Shown: positions 1 to 7,941, counted from the stretch's first letter. The stretch is 9,816 nucleotides of DNA from Acidobacteriota bacterium (GCA_003223895.1 QHXD01000227.1:6993-16808); one strand, 5' to 3'. Made by a program: numbers and translations. Notes: generated from the sequence alone by a model not told the origin.

Positions 1-2
1 AC

Positions 3-1094
3 TATGCGGAGTACGGCGACGTGGCCGGCGATTCGTTCCTGAATCTTGTCGCCACGACATTACCGCTGGACGCCTTCCTGGTCACGGGAGACGCGAAATA
101 CAAGAAGTGGATTGTCGAGTACATGGATGCCTGGTTGGATCGCATGATGCGCAACAATGGGATCATTCCCAGCTTCGTCGACCTCGATGGAAAAATCGGA
201 GGACCCGGCGGCAAATGGTGGGCCAATGCTTATGGCTGGGGATTCAGTCCTGTGAATCCCGTCACGGGCAAGCGTGAAAACCGCAACCGGATTCCGCGGG
301 CGCTCGTCGGTTTTAACAACGCGCTGTTTGTAACCGGCGATCAAAAGTACGTGGATGCCTGGCGGAACATGATCAATTCGGTCAATTCCAACGCGAAGAC
401 CATCAGCGGCCGGCTGCAGTATCCGTCAATGTATGGGTCGGATGGCTGGTACGGTTGGCAGGCGCAGCCCTGGAATGTCGGCGCTCTGGAGGTTTGGTAC
501 TGGTCCATGAAGCCGGGCGACCTGGAGCGCACCGCCGAAGACCCGTGGGTCGCCTACTTGCAGGGCCGGAATCCAACATATCCCGAGACCGCGCTGCAGA
601 GGGATCTCCAATCAATCCGGAAGCGCCTCGCCCAGGTGCGGAGCGATACAACAACGGCCGACCAGCGCCTGGCCGACAACATGATGGACTTCAATCCCGT
701 CGCAGTTGACGGACTCATCCGATTGACGCTCGGCGGCATGCCGCCCGGCCGCGATGGCGGTTTGCTGAATGCGCGGCTGCGCTATTTCGATCCGGCGCGC
801 AAACGCGCCGGCTTACCCGAAGACGTTGGCGCTCTCGTCTCGGAGATGTCGGACACACGCACGATCGTCACGCTCGTCAATTTGAACAAGACAGCGCCCC
901 GCGAGGTCGTCGTTCAAGGCGGAGCCTACGCCGAGCACCGGATCGAATCCGTTCAGGTCCACGGCGAGACAGTTTCCGTGAACAGTCCAAGCTTTACCCT
1001 CAAACTCGCGCCCCGCGCGGGCGCCAGCCTCACACTCAAAATGAAACGCTATTCGGAAAAACCAACCGAAGCTTTTCCTGAAGCCGTGCGGTAA
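3..1094 (+). CDS. C-terminal part of a probable (alpha/alpha)6-barrel carbohydrate-active protein (5' end outside the window)
   Basis: The frame is open from the first bases of the window, so the gene starts upstream; the GTG at 21 is only an internal codon. The visible 363 residues are rich in paired helices carrying repeated phrases such as LVTGDAKYKKWIVEYMDAW and FVTGDQKYVDAWRNMIN, spaced as in six-hairpin glycosidase or polysaccharide-lyase toroids. Aromatic stretches between them (KWWANAYGWGF, SDGWYGWQAQPWN) would suit a glycan cleft. The last ~90 residues (from about SEMSDTRTIVTLVNLN) look like a C-terminal beta-sandwich, as is common after such barrels. Without the N-terminus no signal peptide or catalytic residue can be assigned, and the exact family is not recognised. 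It converges on the LamG-like gene with 8 bp between stops. A catalytic role in sugar metabolism is inferred from fold and neighbours only. Confidence 0.6.
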   Translation, partial: YAEYGDVAGDSFLNLVATTLPLDAFLVTGDAKYKKWIVEYMDAWLDRMMRNNGIIPSFVDLDGKIGGPGGKWWANAYGWGFSPVNPVTGKRENRNRIPRALVGFNNALFVTGDQKYVDAWRNMINSVNSNAKTISGRLQYPSMYGSDGWYGWQAQPWNVGALEVWYWSMKPGDLERTAEDPWVAYLQGRNPTYPETALQRDLQSIRKRLAQVRSDTTTADQRLADNMMDFNPVAVDGLIRLTLGGMPPGRDGGLLNARLRYFDPARKRAGLPEDVGALVSEMSDTRTIVTLVNLNKTAPREVVVQGGAYAEHRIESVQVHGETVSVNSPSFTLKLAPRAGASLTLKMKRYSEKPTEAFPEAVR

Positions 1095-1102
1095 ATGATG
1101 AG

Positions 1103-1741
1103 TCAGCGCGGCGGCAGCGCCTGAGGGATGATGCGAATCTGGCGAATGCGGCCTTTGAACCAGAACAAGCGATTCTGGCGCACGCCGACCGAGGTACGGC
1201 CTGCAGCAAGAGGTTTGAATGCCACGTCACCGGATTGCTCGAGCACGCCATCGACGTAGTGCTTCATCGTTTGACCGTCGAACGTCAACGTGGCTGTGTG
1301 CCATTGTGCAGATGAATGCACCGCGGCGCGATCGATCAAAGTCCGTTCAGCCTCGTTATGGCGAAGATACGTGTCGAGAACCCATGACCCGCCGGGCAAG
1401 GTCCGCAGCTCCACCAGCGCGCGGTTCTCGGTGTTCGCTTCCTGAAAGTGGACGAACCGCTGCTCTTCGGGGCCAGACGGCGCCGGCAGAAACTCGACTT
1501 CGACAGTGAATTGCACAAGACCGGCAAGCGGATTGACCTCGAAAAAAAGTCCATCGGTGGCGCCATTGAACTCGATCGCCTTCCCGGCGTCCGTCTCCAC
1601 AACGCGGGGCGCTCCGACAACGGTCACGGCGTGACCGCCGATTCTGCTGAGATTGTCGAAACGCCACACCTCCACCGTCTGCCCCCGCGCCTCCAACGCG
1701 AAAGCAAGAACGATCGAACAGAAAAAAGATCCTCGAATCAT
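1103..1741 (-). CDS. Secreted LamG/concanavalin-A-like domain protein
   Basis: A 212-residue protein with an ATG start and TGA stop. Residues 1-21 form a signal peptide (basic MIRG, hydrophobic FFCSIVLAFAL, likely cleavage near EARG-Q). The rest is a single jelly-roll of the LamG/concanavalin type: an AIEFNGATDGLFF strand near residue 55, typical of 'segment covered by the ligand face', and the diagnostic WHTATLTFDGQTMKHYVDG near 147, where an Asp-Gly turn precedes the last strands, ending in a GRIRQIRI strand. Such domains usually bind glycans or other surface polymers; no catalytic residues are visible. It lies 18 bp downstream of the TonB-receptor remnant on the same strand, so it was probably the second gene of a receptor operon and its product likely acts in the periplasm or at the cell surface. 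The ribosome binding site is weak (TTCAGGA about 11 bases upstream). The ligand is unknown. Confidence 0.78.
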   Translation of the reverse strand: MIRGSFFCSIVLAFALEARGQTVEVWRFDNLSRIGGHAVTVVGAPRVVETDAGKAIEFNGATDGLFFEVNPLAGLVQFTVEVEFLPAPSGPEEQRFVHFQEANTENRALVELRTLPGGSWVLDTYLRHNEAERTLIDRAAVHSSAQWHTATLTFDGQTMKHYVDGVLEQSGDVAFKPLAAGRTSVGVRQNRLFWFKGRIRQIRIIPQALPPR

Positions 1742-1759
1742 TGGCTGCAGTCCTGAACC

Positions 1760-2080
1760 CTAAAACACGAAACGCAGCCCGGCCTGGATCTCACGCCCTG
1801 AGCCGTCGGCGCGCTTGCGCGTGACCTTGCCGAAATTCGTGCTCGAGATATTCAGTTCCGGAACGTTCAGTTGTTCGGCTTTTTTGAATCCCGGCAGTTC
1901 CGCCGTAATCCTGTACAGCCCCGGATCGACGAAGTCGAAAATGTAATGCCCCAATTCATTCGTCACGAAAATGTTCGTGACGCCGGTAGCATCGTTTCGC
2001 AGCGTAATCGTCACACCCGGCAAAACCGCTCGAGTTTCATCGAAGACGGATCCCTGCACGCATCGCTTCGAGCGAAACAC
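1760..2080 (-). pseudogene. TonB-dependent receptor remnant: regulatory domain joined directly to the barrel C-terminus
   Basis: The 106-residue frame contains two unrelated ends of one receptor type. Residues ~8-72 (VQGSVFDET, GVTITLRNDATGV, TNELGHYIF, GLYRITAELPGFKKAE) are a carboxypeptidase-regulatory beta-sandwich, normally the N-terminal domain of Oar-like outer-membrane receptors. Residues ~76-106 (LNISSTNFGKVT to GLRFVF) match the closing barrel strands: the second receptor in this window ends LTLTSPTFGKIQ to LALKYVF. The plug and nearly the whole barrel, normally about 900 residues, are missing. The frame has no signal peptide; upstream of GTG 2080 it closes at a TGA (2108-2110) lying inside a palindromic repeat. 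The first step is therefore probably a large internal deletion, with loss of the 5' end at the repeat. The stop is TAG. It cannot work as a transporter. A chimeric assembly is the alternative. Confidence 0.8.
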
Positions 2081-2092
2081 GCGGGCGTGAAA

Positions 2093-2159
2093 AATCAGCC
2101 GCGGATTTCACCGATTACACGGATTTAATCTGCGTAATTCGCGTAATCCGCAGCTGATT
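2093..2159. repeat. Imperfect palindromic intergenic repeat with 9-bp periodic units
   Basis: Two 33-bp arms (2093-2125 and 2127-2159) pair around position 2126. The outer 15 bp match except one base (AATCAGCCGCGGATT against AATCAGCTGCGGATT) and the inner part matches at roughly two thirds of positions. Read on the minus strand, the arms are built of 9-base units: GCGGATTAC, GCGAATTAC, GCAGATTAA, then the inverted series ATCCGTGTA, ATCGGTGAA, ATCCGCGGC. It separates the receptor remnant from the glucosidase and its inner sequence supplies the stop that closes the remnant's frame. The base words resemble those of the repeat at 5695-5791, so both probably belong to one dispersed family. Confidence 0.75.
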
Positions 2160-2214
2160 GTTCCGGAAATCTTCGAATTCACGCCGCGTCGGGGGGCGTC
2201 TCAAAATTAAAGAA

Positions 2215-4917
2215 ATGGCCGAACCCGCTGAACTCCTTCGCCTGCGCGCCGACGACGATGGGCGGAAAAAGTGGAAAAAATGGGGGCCGTACCTGAGCGA
2301 ACGCCAGTGGGGCACGCTTCGAGAAGACGCCAGCGGCTCCGGCGACCCCTGGGATTCCTTCCCTCACAGCCATGCGCACCTTCGAACCTACAGAGCGGGA
2401 GAGGACGGCATAGCGGGCATAGCGGATGAAGATCAGCAGCTATGCCTCGCTATCGCCATGTGGAACGGCAACGATGCGATCCTCAAGGAACGGCTGTTCG
2501 GGCTCACCAACCGTGAAGGCAATCATGGCGAAGACGTGAAGGAGTACTACTTCTACCTGGACAACACTCCCACGCACTCGTACATGAAATATCTCTACAA
2601 ATATCCGCAGGCCGCTTTCCCTTACGAAAACCTCAAGATCACCAACGAGCGGCGCACGCGCCAGGAGCCCGAATACGAACTGATAAACACCGGTGTTTTC
2701 GACCATGACCGGTATTTTGATGTGTTCGTGGAATACGCCAAGGGCGATACCGAAGACATTCTCGTCAAGATCACCATCTACAATCGCGGACCGGATAAGG
2801 CAGGACTTTGTCTGCTGCCCACCCTGTGGTTTCGCAACACGTGGTCCGCGTCGGTGGCCGGCGTCCGGCCTGGCCTGACGGAAGTTGCGGCTGGGGCTTT
2901 GCGCGGTATCTCGGCGTCGCACTGGAACCTGGGCGAATACTTCCTGGGTTGCGAAGGCCATCCTGAATTCCTCTTCACCGAGAACGAATCAAATACGGAA
3001 GCCGTGTTCCAGATACCGAACCGGACTCCTTATGTCAAAGACGCTTTTCACAACTACCTCGTCCGCGGCGTGGCGAATGCGGTAAATCCCAAAAAGACGG
3101 GCACCCGGGCGTGCGCCCTTTACCGAATGACGCTGCTGCCGAACGGTGTCGCTGCGGTTCGGCTTCGGCTGACCCATATCGATACAGACTACCTTCCTGG
3201 AGTCCTCGACGTGCCCTTCGGGGACTTTGATAGAACGCTCGCGACACGCCGCCGGGAAGCGGACGAGTTTTATGACCACCTCTTTCCCTCGAAAATCGGC
3301 GAGGAGGAAAGACGCGTTGCGCGTCAGGCGCTGGCCGGCTTGATGTGGAATAAGCAGTATTACTACTTCGATATCCGGAACTGGGTTGAGGAGCATCACA
3401 CCGGTCATGACCACGCGTGGCCTCGCCCGGATGAGTCCGACGAAGAGTCTTACCTGCTGAACGGAGAGATCATTTCGCCGCCGGACAAATGGGAGTATCC
3501 CTGGTATTCGTCGTGGCACGCGCCGTTTCATGCGGTGGCCCTCGGCCTGGTCGATCGAAGGTTTGCAAAAGCCTAGCTGGAGTTGCTGCTCCACGCGGAA
3601 TATGCGAGTCCGAGCGGGCAAATTGCCGCCAGCGAGTTGAACTTTGGCGAAGTAACGCCTCCCATCCACGCCTGGGCGGCGCTGTTTCTGTACAACATCG
3701 AGAAATTCAACACGGCGCCGGATCTCGATTTCCTCAAACGGGTTTTCCTGAAGCTGCTGGCCAATTTCACGTGGTGGGTCAATCGCCGGGACCGTTTCGG
3801 CAGGAACGTTTTTGAAGGCGGTTTCATAGGTCTCCACACGATCGGTCCCTTCGACCGCACCAAACCGCTGCCGACGGGAGGATACATCGAACAGGCGGAC
3901 GGCGCCGCATGGGCGGCGTTCTTCTGCCAGAACATGCTCGAAATGGCGATCGAGCTTGCGGCCAACGATCCGAGCTATGAGGAGATGGCCCTGAAGTTTT
4001 ACGAGCATTTGATATGGATCAGTTCCTCTTTGAATCGGAATGACGGCGAGGGGTTCTGGGATGCGAAAGACGGGTTCTATTACGATCGTCTCCGCGGTCC
4101 CGATGGCGCTTCCGCTCAGCTCAAGGTTCGCTCGTTGATTGGATTGATCCCGTTCTGCGCGACAACAGTCATCGAGAAGTATCAGCGCGAGCGATGTTCG
4201 AGGCTTGCGCTTCACCTGGAGCGCCGGATGCGGCAGTTTCCGGAACTTGCTGCGGCCATGCACCCCGCGGGTGATCTGGGTGTGGCCGGACGTGGATTGA
4301 TTGCGCTCGTCGGTCCCGGAAAACTACGCCGCGTCCTCGAAAAGCTGCTCGACGAGAACGAGTTTCTGGGGCCTTACGGCATTCGTTCGCTGTCGCGATA
4401 CCACAGGCAGAATCCTTACGTCGTTTCGGTGCACGGCGATCAATACAGCGTAAAGTATCTGGCAGGTGAATCCGACAGTCCGATCTTCGGCGGCAACACG
4501 AACTGGTGCGGACCCGTCTGGTTTCCGATCAACGTCATGATTATCCGGGCGCTTCTGAATTTCTATGCGTATTACGGCGACACGCTCAAGGTGTCATTCC
4601 CGACGGGTTCTCTCAATTCACTGAATCTCTTCGACGTCAGCCAGGAGCTTGTGGGGCGGCTTACGAGGATATTTCTTCCGGATCGCAACGGAAGGCGTCC
4701 CGTCTACGGCGCTACCGAGAGATTCCGCCTCGATCCCCACTGGCACAACTACATTTCGTTCTTCGAATATTTCAACGGCGGTACCGGCGCGGGACTCGGC
4801 GCAAATCACATGACGGGCTGGACAGCCCTGATTGCGCCGCTCATCCACCTGTTCAGCCGCCTCGATGCCGCAAGTCTCCTCGACGAGGGAAAACGCGCCG
4901 CCTTCCGATTCGCTTAA
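2215..4917 (+). pseudogene. GH63-family glucosidase (MGH1-like barrel), interrupted by an in-frame TAG
   Basis: The ATG at 2215 gives a 900-codon frame, the usual length of the bacterial GH63-like 'glucosidase' family; earlier in-frame codons lie in the palindromic repeat. Family blocks are clear: KKWGPYLSERQWGTLRED (21-38), ERLFGLTNREGNHGEDVKEY (92-111), PTHSYMKYLYKYPQAA (119-134), then in the catalytic (alpha/alpha)6 barrel PDKWEYPWYSSW, LNFGEVTPPIHAWAALF, LGPYGIRSLSRYH, NTNWCGPVWFP and GTGAGLGANHMTGWTAL. Codon 454 (3574-3576) is TAG; the frame continues at once with LELLLHAEY, so the two halves (2215-3576 and 3577-4917) are one gene. From memory of the family, Gln (CAG) stands there, so one C-to-T change explains it. 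Two more conserved residues differ: the expected acid Asp after the SSW/AAW motif is His435, and the Arg of NWRGPVW is Cys765. The likely base Glu851 (FFEYF) is kept. No signal peptide: a cytoplasmic enzyme releasing glucose or mannose from oligosaccharides or glycosylglycerates in intact relatives; substrate unknown here. Confidence 0.85.
3574..3576 (+). other. In-frame amber codon inside the GH63 gene
   Basis: TAG interrupts an otherwise continuous reading frame (…DRRFAKA, stop, LELLLHAEY…). Conserved family sequence continues on both sides without a shift or gap. Two other genes in the window appear to end at TAG (1760 and 5795 on the minus strand), which argues against TAG being a sense codon in this organism. 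A nonsense mutation or a base-call error is the simplest reading. Confidence 0.9.
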
Positions 4918-5165
4918 ATGCTCGCCGCTCCGCGGCTTTCTGAACTCGAAATATCCAAAACTGTAGCGGCGTTCATAGAAGACTGGCATGAGCCGCGGCT
5001 CAAAGTGAAAGATGAAAGTAACCGCCGACCGGATCTAAAAGACTTACGGCGTCACTTTCGTTACAGGTGTGAATGAATTACATTTTTTAGGCTTTGGCCG
5101 AGGCAAAGAACGGTAGTAGTCTGACCTCAAAAGTTGGAAAGCTCCAGATTGAAAGGAGAAGGGCG
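4918..5165. other. Intergenic spacer with a 14-bp palindrome and an imperfect hairpin
   Basis: No gene is visible. It holds a perfect palindrome TGAGCCGCGGCTCA at 4989-5002 and an imperfect inverted repeat from about 5011 to 5062 (GAAAGTAACCGCC facing GGCGTCACTTTC), which could form a hairpin in the leader of the following gene or end the glucosidase transcript. No run of T follows the palindrome, so a classical terminator is not supported. An AT-richer patch with six T's near 5083-5088 may belong to a promoter, but no convincing -35/-10 pair was found. Confidence 0.4.
5150..5157 (+). promoter_or_regulatory. Ribosome binding site of the small secreted protein
   Basis: GAAAGGAG lies 8 bases before ATG 5166. 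It decides the start: the longer in-frame frame from 5094 would put a hydrophilic 24-residue stretch before the signal peptide and has no comparable site. Confidence 0.75.
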
Positions 5166-5681
5166 ATGCGAGCTCACGTCAGGCTATTGCTCTTCCCGGT
5201 AGTGTTGGGTGCTGCGGTTGCGGGTTGGGCCGCCGAGCCTCTGCTGGCCGCTTACCAGTCTCAAGTCACCGCTGCTGAAGATCACGTACTCGGAACCTGG
5301 GTTCTCAACCTCGCAAAGTCGAAGTTCAGGCCGGGCCCCCCGCCGAAGAGCCAGACGCGCATTTATGAGGCACACCGGGATGGACTCAAGACAACAATAA
5401 AGACCGTCTACGCGGACGGCCGCTCGTCAACCATTGAATACGTCGCGAATTATGACAGTGTGGAGTATCCCGTCACGGGAGCCCCCGATTCCGACGCGAT
5501 CGCGCTGAAGAAGATCGATGCGAATACGGCCGAGTCCACTCTGTGGCATGCCGGTAAAGAGATGGCGAACGCCCGGCGAGTCATATCGGAAGACGGTAAG
5601 ACAATGACCATCACCTACCGCGGGATGTGGGATGGGGACCAGTCCAACAACGTGGTGGTTTACGACAGGGTGCAGAAATAA
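5166..5681 (+). CDS. Small secreted protein with a lipocalin-like (GTW..N..KSK) domain
   Basis: Starting at ATG 5166, behind a good ribosome binding site, the product has 171 residues. Residues 1-23 are a signal peptide (MRAHVR, then a hydrophobic LLLFPVVLGAAVAG core, probable cleavage after WAA). The mature part opens with GTWVLNLAKSKFRPGPPPKS (43-62), followed by regularly spaced beta-strand-rich segments (TTIKTVYADGRSSTIEY, YDSVEYPVTGAPDSDAIAL, ESTLWHAGKEMANARRVIS, GKTMTITYRG, VVVYDRV). This resembles a small beta-barrel family frequent in Acidobacteriota and annotated as hypothetical or lipocalin-like; the resemblance is from memory. Role unknown; a periplasmic or secreted small-ligand binder is a guess. 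It is a single-gene unit: no partner in the same direction follows, and the long inverted repeat at 5695 lies 13 bp past its TAA stop. The gene looks intact. Confidence 0.75.
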   Translation: MRAHVRLLLFPVVLGAAVAGWAAEPLLAAYQSQVTAAEDHVLGTWVLNLAKSKFRPGPPPKSQTRIYEAHRDGLKTTIKTVYADGRSSTIEYVANYDSVEYPVTGAPDSDAIALKKIDANTAESTLWHAGKEMANARRVISEDGKTMTITYRGMWDGDQSNNVVVYDRVQK

Positions 5682-5694
5682 TTCGGGGTAAAAA

Positions 5695-5791
5695 GAATTA
5701 GCCACGAATTACGCCGATTACGCGAATGGGGCGCAAAAAACAATTCTTGATGCGCCCCATTCGCGTAATCGGCGTAATTCGCGGCTAATTC
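5695..5791. repeat. Long inverted repeat (41-bp arms, one mismatch) between convergent genes
   Basis: Left arm 5695-5735 and right arm 5751-5791 are reverse complements with one mismatch (A at 5704 against C at 5782), separated by a 15-base loop (5736-5750). The arms show a 9-base rhythm (CACGAATTA, CGCCGATTA, CGCGAATGG) related to the words in the repeat at 2093-2159. It lies 13 bp after the stop of the small secreted protein and 3 bp after the stop of the propeller gene, so the RNA hairpin could end transcription from both sides. The length and near-perfect pairing also fit a recently copied palindromic element. Confidence 0.88.
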
Positions 5792-6591
5792 CCGCTAAAA
5801 TATCTCCGGCCAGGAAAACGTGATCACGGTGTTCATGATGCCGCTCGGCGGGCGAATCCGCTGGCCCGCTGCGCTGAAAATGATCTCCTTGTGAGACGGA
5901 TCCAGCGCAATTCCCGATGGAGCATACCCGGTGAGCTGCTGAACCGGGATTTTCCAACGGGGCGGAACGTCACCATTATCGTTGACGCTCCAGGCGCAAA
6001 TAGCAGGACTGGAGCCTGCCATCCCGGGAGCTCGATCGCAGCCGCCGATGATCCAGCCCTTTGGCCCGTAGACCTGGAATGAGCTGATCGTCGCCATCAG
6101 GCTGTTCGGCCCCTGGATTACGGCTTTTGGCCTGGCATTGCCGCTGGCCGTACGATCGAAAATCTGCATCGACGTGCCGCTGTTTGCGATCAAAAGATTG
6201 TGGACCGGATCCACCGCTACAGCGCCGCGAACCCCGACGAGAACTCGCTTGGGCGCGACGTCTCCATTCGCTTCCCGGTCGAATATCAGGACGCCACCCT
6301 CTTTCACAGTGCCACCCGGTGCAATGGGAAGCAGGATCTCGCTATTGACCGGATCGACGCTGACTCTGTCGAGACCGCCGCCGGCGGTACCCAATATCTG
6401 TGTGCGGGGCCCCTGAATCACTCGAATCGGCGGATCCTCTCCTTTGGCCGATCCGCGGAATATCAGGATCGCTTGTGTGAGAGGACTGGTCACCACGATT
6501 TCGTCGTGAATCGGATCGTATCCAAAACCATGCATGGTCCGGCTGATCTTCGTCTTTTGCCCTTCAAGAACGCGCGTGGGCGGCGTATTCT

Positions 6592-6612
6592 CCTTCGCCA
6601 ACCTGGCGAAGG
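6592..6612 (-). other. Perfect 8-bp hairpin downstream of the in-frame TGA
   Basis: CCTTCGCC and GGCGAAGG pair around a five-base loop that reads AGGTT in the transcript. The stem begins 22 bases, and the loop 30 bases, after the TGA. The bases also encode AFARLAKE of the propeller, so the symmetry may be accidental. The geometry is within the range I recall for bacterial selenocysteine insertion elements, but nothing else supports that role. Confidence 0.4.
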
Positions 6613-6634
6613 CCGCAATCTGCGGATGGTTCAC

Positions 6635-6637
6635 TCA
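6635..6637 (-). other. In-frame TGA within propeller blade 7
   Basis: On the minus strand the codons read GTG CCG AAC TGA GTG AAC CAT. The residue position lies in the loop after the VPN strand end, where other blades carry Asp, Leu or Pro. Reading frame is unchanged on either side. The LamG-like gene also ends at TGA, so TGA works as a stop here. Confidence 0.88.
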
Positions 6638-7918
6638 GTTCGGCACCAGAATCTCTTCCCGTTTGCTGTCATAAGCCACGGCCTGGGTCTTGCCGAATCT
6701 CAACGAAGCTTTGCCGGCGGGCGCGCTGCGAATCGTGCGTAGGGGCGCAACGTCTCCATTCGCCGTCAGCGGGAAAACTGTCGCCGACGAGTTTCCCAGG
6801 TTCGAAACCCACAGCTCTTTATTCCTGGTATCGACAAACACACCTGTCGGATAACTGATACCGGTTTTCTGTCCCTTGATCACTCGACGCGGCGCCACAT
6901 CGCCCTGATCGGTTCCGCGGAAAACAACGACGGATTGCCCCATGTCATTGGCGACATACAGATCCCCGGTATCCGGGTCCAGAGACATCGAGGCGGGCCA
7001 ATTCAACTGGGTCCTGGGACCTTGAATGACGCGCAGCGGAGAAATGTCGCCGTTGGCGTCAAGGGGATACACGGTGATCGAGGGGGTTTCAAACCTGCCC
7101 GTGCCGACGACATTATAGTCGCTGATGTTGCCCCAGTTGTTGACGAACAGTAGCTTGTTCTTTGTATCGATCGCGATGCCGTGAGCGTCCGATAGTCGCG
7201 TGGTTTCCCCTTGAATCAAGCGTATCGGCTTCTCATCTCCGGAGGCCAGCTTCCGATAAACCGCCACCTGCGGAGGATATTGCACGGAGAGGAACAGCTC
7301 CTGCTTCTCTTCATCGATGGTCATCGCGTAACCGCGATGGGTGATCTTCAAGTGGCGCTTCGGCTCGATATCACCTTCGGCACCCTCGGCAAACACGACA
7401 ATGCTGTCGCCGATGTCGTTTTCCACCGAATAAATGTCCCCATTGGTCGGGTCAATGTAAACGCAACTATTGAACTGCACGTCGGTCTTCGGACCGCTGA
7501 TCACGCGCTTGGGTTGGGTCCGCGGCGCACCGGCCGGCGTATTGTCGAGCCGGTTGAATACCCGGATGCTCCATGTATTGCTGTCTTGCAGGAACACTTC
7601 GTTGAGCCGCATATCGACTCCGACCGAAGAGTAAATGGGATCGGTGTCGCGGATATACCGCACGGGAGGACGGTTCACCGTGCCGGCACTGCCGGCATTT
7701 TGTCCAGCCGCCTGCACGGAACTATCCTGAAATGCAGCAAACAGATTGTTTTCCTGCGGGCCGGCTGGCGGCTCCGGAGGACACATTTCTGCCAGTTCCT
7801 CGATGGAAACCAGTCGAGCCGAGCCGATGGCGGGCTCACGAGGAATGGGCACCATGCACAAACAGAAGATGCCCAGCGCGAGTACCACTACAGCAGCCAA
7901 GATTATGATGCGCACAAG

Positions 7919-7926
7919 CCTCCTTT
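7919..7926 (-). promoter_or_regulatory. Ribosome binding site of the propeller gene
   Basis: AAAGGAGG lies only 3 bases before GTG 7915, a tight spacing. It still supports this start, because the next in-frame start candidate (TTG inside the hydrophobic segment) is too far away and would shorten the export signal. Confidence 0.6.
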
Positions 7927-7941
7927 CGATGAGTCAAGTTG

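Larger units (their letters stand above)
5795..7915 (-). pseudogene. Exported 12-blade beta-propeller protein, one frame interrupted by TGA
   Basis: The GTG start at 7915 sits 3 bases after AAAGGAGG; the frame runs 707 codons to TAG at 5795. Residues 2-21 are one hydrophobic segment (IIILAAVVVLALGIFCLC), an export signal or membrane anchor; there is no clean lipobox. About twelve repeats of 45-60 residues follow, each with a pattern like GIAxDxxNKELFVxN, SxTVFxLxANGD, then PLRVIQGPRTQL, consistent with two six-bladed propellers of the NHL/YVTN-like class. Codon 427 (6635-6637) is TGA, in blade 7 between EEILVPN and VNHPQIAAF: the strand before and after it makes one normal blade, so the parts 6635-7915 and 5795-6634 belong together. 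A GTG follows the TGA directly, so reinitiation is possible. Such proteins act in the periplasm or on the surface as binding scaffolds; no catalytic signature is visible. Nonsense mutation, sequencing error, or less likely recoding are open. Confidence 0.78.

Noticed and set aside
792..811. Perfect 8-bp hairpin CCGGCGCG/CGCGCCGG with a CAAA loop
   Set aside because: It lies inside the coding region of the first gene, encodes ordinary residues (PARKRAG) and has no T-run; probably chance in GC-rich sequence.
3574..3576. A genome-wide code change with TAG read as glutamine
   Set aside because: Reading through the TAG that ends the propeller (5795) would run into the long inverted repeat, and the receptor remnant also ends at TAG exactly where the barrel terminates, so TAG acts as stop.
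2989..4263. A 424-codon open frame on the minus strand opposite the GH63 gene
   Set aside because: The plus strand carries recognisable GH63 blocks throughout; the antisense translation has no domain pattern and is an effect of codon composition.
6200..6742. A 180-codon open frame on the plus strand across the propeller's TGA
   Set aside because: It is antisense to clear propeller blades and shows no signal, fold pattern or ribosome binding site.
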